DNA of 64,000 bases from CAWCDJ01 sp963836015 (lineage in GTDB: Bacteria; Acidobacteriota; Terriglobia; Bryobacterales; Bryobacteraceae): the NCBI GenBank assembly GCA_963836015.1, contig CAWIIF010000002.1, positions 62,001 through 126,000 on the forward strand, given 5' to 3'. The notes below the pieces were generated by a model. It saw only the letters and a list, made by a program, of their open reading frames with translations. It did not search any database and was not told the origin of the DNA. The translations under genes were made by a program, and so were the position numbers. Below, piece after piece: positions 35,601-42,498 of the stretch (position 1 is its first letter; the number at the start of each line of letters is the position of its first letter).

Positions 35601-35674
35601 CCAGCTACGCCCTGGGCAAAGGCAGCAGCCGAAAACAGGAAGGAGCACACAAAGAGCCCCAGCGTTCTTTTCAT
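32627..35674 (-). CDS. Oar-like TonB-dependent outer-membrane receptor (copy 1)
   Basis: A 1015-residue receptor. It has a signal peptide (LGLFVCSFLFSAAAFAQ) and a carboxypeptidase regulatory-like domain at about 25-105 (VSGTVRDASGAVVPDATVVLSN). A plug with VVSQHQIDGLPINGRR and SQDAVQEFQVLSDGFSAEFGRAIGGVINTVT follows, then a barrel ending RVVF with a terminal Phe for Bam recognition. It probably imports large or complexed nutrients, energised by TonB. ATG 35674 is chosen because AGGTGAG lies just before it; a GTG three codons upstream is inside that ribosome site. No SusD partner is adjacent. It is closely related to the next gene. Confidence 0.92.
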   Translation of the reverse strand: MKRTLGLFVCSFLFSAAAFAQGVAGLGAVSGTVRDASGAVVPDATVVLSNESKGIKRTMQSTDAGVFNAPALVPATGYSLVVTKQGFANWEAKNFQVQVGQTVDFRVTIDVSAAATKVEVTAEAPLVEDTKSGVTQVVSQHQIDGLPINGRRADTFVLLTPAVTPDGTFGLVSFRGISSGNSFLTDGNDTTNSFYNENAGRTRISTQISQDAVQEFQVLSDGFSAEFGRAIGGVINTVTRSGTNEYHGTGYEFFRNRTLNAPDRYAAGFNAPEWRHQAGGTLGGPIKKDKLFFFSNFELVKRNFPGLNRIINTSFTTTGGQIIPSSCTATAAQCATAIAFIQKQMEVLVPRTVSSVMGFGKLDWRPSDRNSFSFDANVMHWRSPYGIQTQAVLTSGNMLGGNGNSTVETRYGKASWTSIVSSNAVNELRFGWFKDRLSDPASSDIWPATGPLVISLNGSAIGAAAAYPRTFPSEQRFQLVDNYSWTHGAHSVKLGVDWQTTEDYMNQLYNGNGTYNYSNLTNFAKDFSDNTTGTKSYSTFTQQFGNPIQDLRTSDINFYAQDTWKVSRRFTLNYGLRYEKSFLPQPTVVDPNYPATGHIPSYSKDFAPRLSLSYSLDDRTVIRAGYGVFYARFLGNGLDTLFLGNGRYQTSISANATTAGSPIFPNVVPNAASVPAGTVNLNFADQAHFRNPYTQQGTVAIERELARDLAFTASYIWSRGVQLWTSRDLNLGSPTTTGTYLIQDTGGNTVSTFTTPLWVASSKPDTRYAHLYEVDNGGQSWYNGLALQLRKRMSHGLSTGVSYTWSHAIDDANQNGASGTIGFTQSNLAAGNYRLDKGTSPLDQRHRAVVNFLWAPTFTKSTSTAAKYLVNGWELSAITTMASAQPTTATVGSVSTANGGVFPGVQLAFSTMNGTGGWNRVPFYPVSGLDIDRVYRVDARISRNLPFGERVKASLMFEAFNAFNTQYNTGVNTQAFTVSGNILKPVAGLGVGNQSQGFPDGTNARRCQVAMRVVF

Positions 35675-35824
35675 GAAACTCACCTCACAAGACCTTGAAC
35701 GCCAGAATATCAGAAATACAGTAACTGTTGTATGGAAAACGACTGAAAAATGCGTTAACTGAGGGCCTGCGAAAAACGTGAGGGGTGGCGAGGTAAGCTG
35801 TTGTGGGGGAACGACTTTATGCCG

Positions 35825-35870
35825 TCCCTGACGGTCGCGGCTCCGTATGAGGAATCGCGACCGTCAGGGA
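35825..35870 (-). terminator. Long hairpin downstream of the second Oar receptor
   Basis: A perfect 15-bp stem (arms 35825-35839 and 35856-35870) with a 16-nt loop starts seven bases after the receptor stop on the minus strand. There is no T run, so it may stabilise the mRNA 3' end or end transcription with Rho rather than alone. Confidence 0.55.
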
Positions 35871-35876
35871 ACCAGG

Positions 35877-38800
35877 TCAGAACACGAAGCGGGCGCTGAT
35901 CTGCATGCGGCGGGCCTGCGTGCCGTCGGGGAATCCCGCGGCGGCGGAGGCCTGTCCGAGCGTCAGTGGGCTGATCACGAGGCCCTTCTCCTGGAATGCG
36001 TTGTAGTTGGAGATGGACGTCGCCGACCAGGTGTTGGCGATGTTGAACACGTCGAATCGGAACTGCAAATTCATCTTCTCCCGGATGGGAATGAGTTTGG
36101 TCAGGCTGGCGTCCGCGTTGTACCGGGCGGGGTAGTACTGGCTATAGTAGGGCCAGAAGGGGACGCGGAAGCTCAGTCCAGAGCCGTTGAGGCTGCGGTT
36201 CGCCATTCCCGCTACCGGCGTATCGAGCGTGTTCACCGACACCGAGTAGGGCCGGCCCGCCTGGAGGGTGGTGATGCTGGTCAGGCGCCAGTTGTTCACG
36301 AAGTACTTATAAAAAGCGCCGTCGCGGGATGTGAGCTTCGGCTCCCAGACCCACGCCAGGACAAACCGGTGGCGCTGGTCGAGCGCGCCGCTGCTCTTGT
36401 CGGCCTTGTAATTGCCGTTGTAAGTCCAATAAGTCGCGCTGCTGAAGAACAGGTTGTTGGTACTGCCTCCGTAGCTCTGCCCGTCGTCGATCTCGTGCGA
36501 CCAGGTATAGGAAAGCTGTGCCTGGAAGCCGTGCGAGAAGCGTTTCTGCGCCTGGAGCGCGAGGGCGTTGTAGTAGCTGTTGACGCCGTTCTCCACCTGG
36601 TAGATGCCGTTGTATCTCGGATCGGGACGCTTGCCGATGTATACCGGCGTTGTGTAGGAGCCGGTTGGATTGTTGTTCGCATCCACGATGGAGTAAGTCA
36701 CGGTCGGGCCGACCTCGTAAAAGTTGAGGTCGCGGATTCCATACAGCTGGACGCCGCGGCTCCAGATGTATGAGGCATCGATTGCGATCTCTTTCCCCAA
36801 CTGGCGCTGGATCCCCAAATTGCCCTGTTCGGCATAAGGCGTCTTCAGGTTGGGAGCCGCGAACTGTAGATTGGTCGCAGAGACGCTCGCGCCGGTGGGG
36901 GCCGCGCTGAGAATGTTCGGAAAGGAGGGACCCGCGGCCAGTTGCGCGCTTTGCGTGCCGCTCAGGCTGATGGACTGCTGGTAAACGCCGTTTCCTTTAA
37001 ACAGGTTGGAAATGGACGCCCCGGCGAACCGGCCGTAAGAGAGGCCGTAGCCGGCCTGCAAAACGGTCTTGTCGTCGAGGCGGTACGATAGGCCGACGCG
37101 GGGGGCGATGTTGTTGGTCGTGGAATTGACATGCCCGGTCTGCGGGTAGTCCGGGTTGACGACGGTGGGCTGGGGCAGTTGGTTGTATTCCCATCGCGCA
37201 CCGAGCGTCAGGGTGAGCCGGTTGTTCACCCGCCACTGGTCCTGCCCGTAAAAGGCGTAGTCGCGGATGGTGAAATCGACCAGCGGATTCCCGAAGGTTT
37301 GCACGTACGAGTTCCAGTGCTTCCCGGCGTTGCTGGTGGCGAGCTCCGGGCTGCTATAGTCCTGCGCGAAGGCAGTGACCGTGCTATAGGAGTATGATCC
37401 GTTGGCGTTGCTGATGAAGTAGTCGTAGTCTTCGGTACTGGCCATGTCGAACCCGAATTTCACCACGTGGCTGTTCTTGGTCCAGGTGGCGTTGTCGGCG
37501 AACTGGAAGCGCTGCTCGTTGGGTTCGACGCGCGGGAGATAAGTGGTGGAGCCGATGGCCTGGCCATTTACGGACACCGCCAGGTAGCCGAGATTCTGGC
37601 CCAGCAGCGAGTTGTCGAAGGTGTCGGCCTGCCGGTCAGTGAACCAGCCAAAGCGGAATTCGTTGACGAAATTGTTGGTCGGCACCGCCACCCAGGCCAG
37701 CTTGCCGTTGCGCACGCGGACGGAATCATCGCCATTGCTGGTGATAGCGGAGCCGGTGGTGACGGTCGCTCCGGTCTGGATGCCGTTCGGAGACACAAAA
37801 TGCTGGTAGTTCAGGCCGGCGGTGAAGGTGTTCCTCTCGGAGAGGCGATAGTCAAGCTTCGCAAATCCGATATCCTGATTGCCGGTTCGCGGCAGGCTGC
37901 CGTAAAAGCGCGGCAGCAGCCCGTTGATGGCCGTGCACTGCGCCGGAGTAGCGGGTGCGGCGCAGGTGAGCCAGGCCTGCGCATTGGGATCGACCACCCC
38001 GGCGCGGATGATGCTGCTCACCAGTGGGAAGTCGCGGCGCGTGAAATCGCCGTTCACGAAAAAGAACAGCTTATCCTTCTTGATGGGGCCGCCCAGCGTA
38101 AAGCCGGCCTGGTGCCGGGTCTCGTCGGGAGTGAAACTGGCGAACGGGTCGCGGGCATTGAACGACTGGTTGCGGAAATACCAGAAACCCCCGCCGTGCA
38201 GGTCGTTGGTGCCGCTCTTGGTGATGGTGTTGACTACGCCGCCCATCACGCGGCCGTACTCGGCGGAGGCGTTCGCGGCAACCACCTGGAACTCCTGCAC
38301 GGCATCCTGCGAGACCTGCGAGGCGATGCGTGTGCGTCCCGCATTCTCGTTGTAGTACTGCTCGGTGGTATCGTTGCCGTCGATCAGGAACGCGTTGCCG
38401 GCGGCCACGCCACGGAAAGCCAGCAAGCCGAAGGTGCCGTCGTTGGTGACGGCGGGCTGCAACAGTACGAAGGAATCGACCCGGCGGCCGTTGATCGGCA
38501 GGTCGTTGATGGACTTCGTATCAACGACGCCCGATACATCCGTCTTGGTGTCTTCCACCAGGGGCGCGGCGGCGCTAACCTCCACCTGGGTTGTGGCTTG
38601 CGCCACCGACAGCTTGACCTCCAGGCTCAGGTTCTGCCCGACGCGGAGATCGAGGTTCGACGCTTCATACTTGTTAAAACCGGAGACCTGGACGGAGACC
38701 TTATAGCCGGCCGCGGGAGTCAATGCGGGTGCCGTGAACAGGCCCGCTTCGTTGGACGATAGATCGCGGATCGTGCCATTGGCGTCGTTGGACACGGTCA

Positions 38801-38927
38801 CCTTGGCATTGGGGATCGCCCCTCCGGACGAATCCCGGACCACACCGGATATCACGGCCAGGCCAGCCGACTGCGCAAATGCCCAGACGGAAAAGCAAAG
38901 CAGCAGAAAAGCGATTCTTAACCTCAT
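35877..38927 (-). CDS. Oar-like TonB-dependent outer-membrane receptor (copy 2)
   Basis: A 1016-residue paralogue of the neighbouring receptor. It has a signal peptide (IAFLLLCFSVWAFAQ), a carboxypeptidase-like domain (VISGVVRDSSGGAIPNAKVTVSN), a plug with LPINGRRVDSFVLLQPAVTNDGTFG and NENAGRTRIASQVSQDAVQEFQV, and a barrel ending ARFVF. Blocks such as DGNDTTEQYYNENAGRTRI are shared almost word for word with copy 1, while barrel loops differ. AGAGGT precedes the ATG. The 202-bp spacer and separate hairpins indicate independent transcripts, so the pair likely arose by tandem duplication with divergence in ligand. Confidence 0.93.
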   Translation of the reverse strand: MRLRIAFLLLCFSVWAFAQSAGLAVISGVVRDSSGGAIPNAKVTVSNDANGTIRDLSSNEAGLFTAPALTPAAGYKVSVQVSGFNKYEASNLDLRVGQNLSLEVKLSVAQATTQVEVSAAAPLVEDTKTDVSGVVDTKSINDLPINGRRVDSFVLLQPAVTNDGTFGLLAFRGVAAGNAFLIDGNDTTEQYYNENAGRTRIASQVSQDAVQEFQVVAANASAEYGRVMGGVVNTITKSGTNDLHGGGFWYFRNQSFNARDPFASFTPDETRHQAGFTLGGPIKKDKLFFFVNGDFTRRDFPLVSSIIRAGVVDPNAQAWLTCAAPATPAQCTAINGLLPRFYGSLPRTGNQDIGFAKLDYRLSERNTFTAGLNYQHFVSPNGIQTGATVTTGSAITSNGDDSVRVRNGKLAWVAVPTNNFVNEFRFGWFTDRQADTFDNSLLGQNLGYLAVSVNGQAIGSTTYLPRVEPNEQRFQFADNATWTKNSHVVKFGFDMASTEDYDYFISNANGSYSYSTVTAFAQDYSSPELATSNAGKHWNSYVQTFGNPLVDFTIRDYAFYGQDQWRVNNRLTLTLGARWEYNQLPQPTVVNPDYPQTGHVNSTTNNIAPRVGLSYRLDDKTVLQAGYGLSYGRFAGASISNLFKGNGVYQQSISLSGTQSAQLAAGPSFPNILSAAPTGASVSATNLQFAAPNLKTPYAEQGNLGIQRQLGKEIAIDASYIWSRGVQLYGIRDLNFYEVGPTVTYSIVDANNNPTGSYTTPVYIGKRPDPRYNGIYQVENGVNSYYNALALQAQKRFSHGFQAQLSYTWSHEIDDGQSYGGSTNNLFFSSATYWTYNGNYKADKSSGALDQRHRFVLAWVWEPKLTSRDGAFYKYFVNNWRLTSITTLQAGRPYSVSVNTLDTPVAGMANRSLNGSGLSFRVPFWPYYSQYYPARYNADASLTKLIPIREKMNLQFRFDVFNIANTWSATSISNYNAFQEKGLVISPLTLGQASAAAGFPDGTQARRMQISARFVF

Positions 38928-39051
38928 TCAGACCTCTTTCGGGGGCAGGTGAGTAACAGAGTAGCAAATCTCAATTTCAGTTTCATTACTAACAAATGGG
39001 GACACCTGTCGCCTGCGGCCCGCCGTGGCATACTGGGGCTTGCAGCCTTCG

Positions 39052-39717
39052 ATGAATACACTCTCCGAGCGGCTGGCGGCGGTGCGGGAACGCATGGCGC
39101 GGGCCGCGGAACGGGCGCGCCGCGACCCTTCGGAGGTCGTGCTGCTGGCGGTCACCAAGATTTTTCCGGCGGAGATCATCCGCGAAGCCTACGCCGTGGG
39201 TTTGCGCGAATTCGGCGAAAACTACGTGCAGGAGTTCGAGGGCAAGGCGCCGCTGGTTGCGGACCTCGCCGGCGCCCGCTTCCACCTGATCGGCCACCTG
39301 CAGTCGAACAAATCGCGAAAGGCCGCGGAGCTGTTCCAGGTGATTCAGACGGTGGATTCCCCGAAGCTGGCCCGGCGGCTCGACGAAAGCGGCCAGCCGC
39401 TCGATGCCATGCTGGAAGTGAAGCTCTCCGGAGAGGACGCCAAAAGCGGAGCCGACCCGAGTGCTCTCGCGGAGCTGATCGCGGCCGTTCGCGGGTGTCC
39501 CAACCTGCGCCTGCTGGGGCTGATGACGATGCCGCCGTGGTCGGACGATCCGGAGGCCTCGCGTCCTTACTTCCGCCGCCTGCGGGAGCTCGGCCGGCAG
39601 CACGGCCTTCCACAGCTCTCGATGGGAATGTCGCACGATCTGGAGACCGCCATCGAAGAGGGCTCGACGTGCATCAGGGTTGGGACGGCGTTGTTTGGAA
39701 GGCGCAAGAAGGCGTGA
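39052..39717 (+). CDS. YggS-family PLP-binding protein (PLP homeostasis protein)
   Basis: A 221-residue alanine-racemase-fold protein without a second domain. PLP lysine lies in LLAVTKIFP near residue 36; then FGENYVQEFEGK, FHLIGHLQSNKSRKA, LMTMPPWSDDPEASRPYF, LSMGMSHDLETAIEEGSTCIRVGTALFG. It binds pyridoxal phosphate and helps maintain free PLP and amino-acid homeostasis. ATG 39052 matches the family start; nine codons upstream are non-conserved. Its stop overlaps the GTG start of a glycosyltransferase (GTGA), an unusual partner since the usual neighbours are pilus or division genes. Confidence 0.93.
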   Translation: MNTLSERLAAVRERMARAAERARRDPSEVVLLAVTKIFPAEIIREAYAVGLREFGENYVQEFEGKAPLVADLAGARFHLIGHLQSNKSRKAAELFQVIQTVDSPKLARRLDESGQPLDAMLEVKLSGEDAKSGADPSALAELIAAVRGCPNLRLLGLMTMPPWSDDPEASRPYFRRLRELGRQHGLPQLSMGMSHDLETAIEEGSTCIRVGTALFGRRKKA

Positions 39718-40814
39718 CAGTCGGGTTCTATGCGCCGCTTCCGCCCGAGCACACCGGCGTGGCGGATTACGCGGCGGCGCTGCTCGAAGGACTGCGGGAG
39801 CACGGCCGGGTGGAGGTCGCTCCGGACCGCTGCGATGCGCCGCTCTACCACCTCGGCAACAATGCGCTGCATGCCGGAATCTACCGCCGCGCTATGGAAT
39901 GCCCTGGTGTGGTGGTGCTGCATGACGCCGTATTGAATCACTTTCTGCTCGGGCAGTTCGACGAAGGGGCGTACGTCGAGGAGTTCGTCTACAACTACGG
40001 GGAGTGGCACCGCGGCCTGGCGCGCGAGTTATGGCGCGGCCGGGCAGGCTCGGCCTCGGACAGCCGGTATTTCGAATATCCCATGCTGCGGAGGGTGGCG
40101 GAGCGTGCGCGGGCCGTGGTGGTCCACAACCGGGCGGCGGCGCGCGCGGTTCTGGCCCACGCTTCCGGCGCGAGAGTGGTCGAGATTCCGCACCTGTTCG
40201 CACCCCCTGCACTGCCGTCGCCGGCCGAGGCGATCCGCTTCCGGCAGCAGCTCGGGGTGGATCCGGGTGCGTTCCTGTTCGGCGTATTCGGCTACCTGCG
40301 CGAATCGAAGCGCCTGGTCAGCGTGCTGCGCGCCTGCCGGGAGCTCCGCCGCGGCGGCGCCCGGGCGGCCCTGCTGGTGGCGGGAGAGTTCGTTTCGTCG
40401 GACTTAGAGCGGGCCGTCGAGCCCCTGCTCGGGGACCCCGGCGTGGTGCGGCTGCCGCATCTGCCCGAGCGTGAATTCTGGAAGGCCGCCGCCGCAGTGG
40501 ATGCCTGCATCAACCTGCGCCACCCGGCGGCGGGAGAGACTTCGGGAATCGCCATCCGGCTGATGGGGATCGGCAAGCCGGTGCTGGTGACGGAGTCGGA
40601 GGAGTGTGCGGGGTTCCCGGAAGACGCCTGCGTGCGGGTGGCATCGGGCGCGGCGGAGCTCGATTCGCTCACGGCCCACATGGTTTTGCTAACATCGATG
40701 ACTGAGGTGGCCCGTGCGATCGGCCTGCGGGGGGCGGCGCACATTCAGGCGCACCACCGCGTGGATGCCATTTCCCGGCAATATTGGGAGCTGATTTGCG
40801 ACCGTTGTACCTGA
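39714..40814 (+). CDS. GT4-like glycosyltransferase
   Basis: A 366-residue protein from GTG 39714: VTVGFYAPLPPEHTGVADYAAALLEGL, the N-terminal acceptor-side pattern of GT-B transferases. Then comes VVLHDAVLNHFLLGQF, and in the C-terminal half FLFGVFGYLRESKRLVSVLRACREL (donor-domain start), with HPAAGETSGIAIRLMGIGKPVLVTE. The last resembles the E-x7-E donor site of GT4 enzymes. It probably adds a sugar to an envelope or oligosaccharide acceptor. The start is embedded in the YggS stop, and the 3' end overlaps the next gene by 19 nt. A 255-codon upstream extension of the frame is antisense/shadow. Confidence 0.85.
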   Translation: MTVGFYAPLPPEHTGVADYAAALLEGLREHGRVEVAPDRCDAPLYHLGNNALHAGIYRRAMECPGVVVLHDAVLNHFLLGQFDEGAYVEEFVYNYGEWHRGLARELWRGRAGSASDSRYFEYPMLRRVAERARAVVVHNRAAARAVLAHASGARVVEIPHLFAPPALPSPAEAIRFRQQLGVDPGAFLFGVFGYLRESKRLVSVLRACRELRRGGARAALLVAGEFVSSDLERAVEPLLGDPGVVRLPHLPEREFWKAAAAVDACINLRHPAAGETSGIAIRLMGIGKPVLVTESEECAGFPEDACVRVASGAAELDSLTAHMVLLTSMTEVARAIGLRGAAHIQAHHRVDAISRQYWELICDRCT

Positions 40815-42493
40815 TTACGGCCTGTGCCGCCGCTTTGGCAGCGTCCTCGCAGTCCGCCGTCAGGAGCCTGTACGTCCAGATCCCCATGCGGGATGGAGTG
40901 CGGCTGGCCGCCAACGTGTTCCTGCCGAACACGGGCGGACGCGCACCGGTGATTCTCGAACGCACGCCGTATGGGAAGGGCACTGCGATCACTCCGAATT
41001 TTCAGGCGCTGGTGAATCACGGGTACGCCGTGGTGGTGCAAGACGTACGGGGGCGCTACGAATCGGAGGGCATCTTCGATCCGCTGCGTCAGGAGACGGC
41101 GGACGGGGACGACACGCTGAACTGGATCGCACGCCAGCCCTGGTCGAACGGAAAGATCGGGATGACCGGCGGATCGTACCGCGGAATCGTGCAGTGGAAG
41201 GCCGCCCTGACCGGGAATCCGCACCTGAAGGCGATCTTCCCGGTAGTGTCGGGATACGACGACTATCGCGACCGCTTCTATTCCACGGGCGGCGCGATGA
41301 AACTGGGGAACCGGCTGCTGTGGATGTCCGAGAACCTCAAGGCGCCGGGGTACCAGCCGGATTTTGCCCGGTACGTCCTGCATCTGCCGCTGCGCACCGC
41401 GGATATTGCCGCCACCGGATGGTCCACCCGGATGTATCGCGAGGCGGCGGCGCATCCCTCCTTCGATGCCTTCTGGCGCGCCATCAGCGTTAAAGAGCAG
41501 CTCGAAAGGATCAAGGTCCCGGTGTTTGCGGTGGGAGGTTGGTACGACAACTTTGCGGAAAGCGACCTGGCCGCCTACGCCGCGCTGCACAAGGTCAACG
41601 GACTGAACCGCGTCTTGATCGGCCCCTGGCCCCACAACATGTCTTACCAGTTCAAGGGAGTGGATTTCGGCCCGGATTCGGGCCTGCCGATTCGCGGCCT
41701 TCAGATCGAGTGGTTCGACCAGTGGCTGATGGGGAAGGACACGCCGCTGGCCTCTCAGCCGCCGGTGAAGGTTTTCGTCATGGGATCGAACCGCTGGCGC
41801 GACGCGTATGAGTGGCCGCCGGCGGACGCCCGTCCGGTCAGTTTCTATCTGGAGGGCAAGGGGCGTGCGAATTCGCTCGACGGCGATGGTGCGCTGGTCG
41901 AACGGGCCCCCAGCCGCCAGGCGCAGGATCATTACGTATTCGATCCGCGCGACCCTGTTCCCACCGTCGGCGGAGCAGTCTGCTGCAATCCCAAGATCTT
42001 CCCGTGGGGGCCCGCCGATCAGCGGCCGGTCGAACGGCGGCAGGACGTGCTGGTCTATACGACCCGCGCGCTCGCCGAAGACACGGAGGTGATCGGACCG
42101 GTACAGGCAGTCCTGTACGTGGCCACCAGCGCCCGGGATACCGATTTCACCGCCAAGCTGGTGGATGTCGCGCCCGACGGTTACGCCCGCAATCTCACGG
42201 ACGGCATTCTGCGCCTGCGTTACCGCGATTCGCTGGAACAGCCCGAGCCGGCAAAGGCAGGGGAGATTTACAGGATCTCCGTGGATGCGGGGGTCACCGG
42301 GAACACATTTCTGAAGGGCCATCGCATCCGGCTGGAGATATCGAGCAGCAATTTTCCGCGGTTCGACCGCAACCCGAACACCGGCACGCCGGTAGCCTCC
42401 GAGACGCGGCTGCTCACCGCATCGCAGACCATCTACCACGACCGGGAGCATCCTTCGCACCTGGTGTTGATGGTGGTTCCAGCCCGCGAGTAG
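40796..42493 (+). CDS. CocE/NonD family hydrolase (S15 X-prolyl peptidase-like)
   Basis: A 565-residue alpha/beta hydrolase. MRDGVRLAANVFLP opens the domain, Tyr in ERTPYGKG follows, and the nucleophile elbow is GMTGGSYRGIVQW. The catalytic His is probably in LIGPWPHN; the C-terminal jelly-roll domain (PVSFYLEGKG and ADTEVIGPVQAVLYVATSARDTDF) is typical of CocE and X-Pro dipeptidyl-peptidases. It cleaves esters or X-Pro amides. I start at TTG 40796, behind GGGAG, giving a signal-like MRPLYLITACAAALAASS, so it is probably exported. It overlaps the glycosyltransferase end by 19 nt, making three genes translationally linked. Confidence 0.88.
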   Translation: MRPLYLITACAAALAASSQSAVRSLYVQIPMRDGVRLAANVFLPNTGGRAPVILERTPYGKGTAITPNFQALVNHGYAVVVQDVRGRYESEGIFDPLRQETADGDDTLNWIARQPWSNGKIGMTGGSYRGIVQWKAALTGNPHLKAIFPVVSGYDDYRDRFYSTGGAMKLGNRLLWMSENLKAPGYQPDFARYVLHLPLRTADIAATGWSTRMYREAAAHPSFDAFWRAISVKEQLERIKVPVFAVGGWYDNFAESDLAAYAALHKVNGLNRVLIGPWPHNMSYQFKGVDFGPDSGLPIRGLQIEWFDQWLMGKDTPLASQPPVKVFVMGSNRWRDAYEWPPADARPVSFYLEGKGRANSLDGDGALVERAPSRQAQDHYVFDPRDPVPTVGGAVCCNPKIFPWGPADQRPVERRQDVLVYTTRALAEDTEVIGPVQAVLYVATSARDTDFTAKLVDVAPDGYARNLTDGILRLRYRDSLEQPEPAKAGEIYRISVDAGVTGNTFLKGHRIRLEISSSNFPRFDRNPNTGTPVASETRLLTASQTIYHDREHPSHLVLMVVPARE

Positions 42494-42498
42494 GGCGT

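Noticed and set aside
33590..35698. 702-codon plus-strand frame opposite the first Oar receptor
   Set aside because: Antisense shadow; low-complexity Val/Gly/Arg composition without motifs.
38949..39713. 255-codon upstream extension of the glycosyltransferase frame
   Set aside because: It lies in a wrong frame over yggS and is Arg/Gly-rich; the GTG at 39714 matches the GT-B N-terminus.
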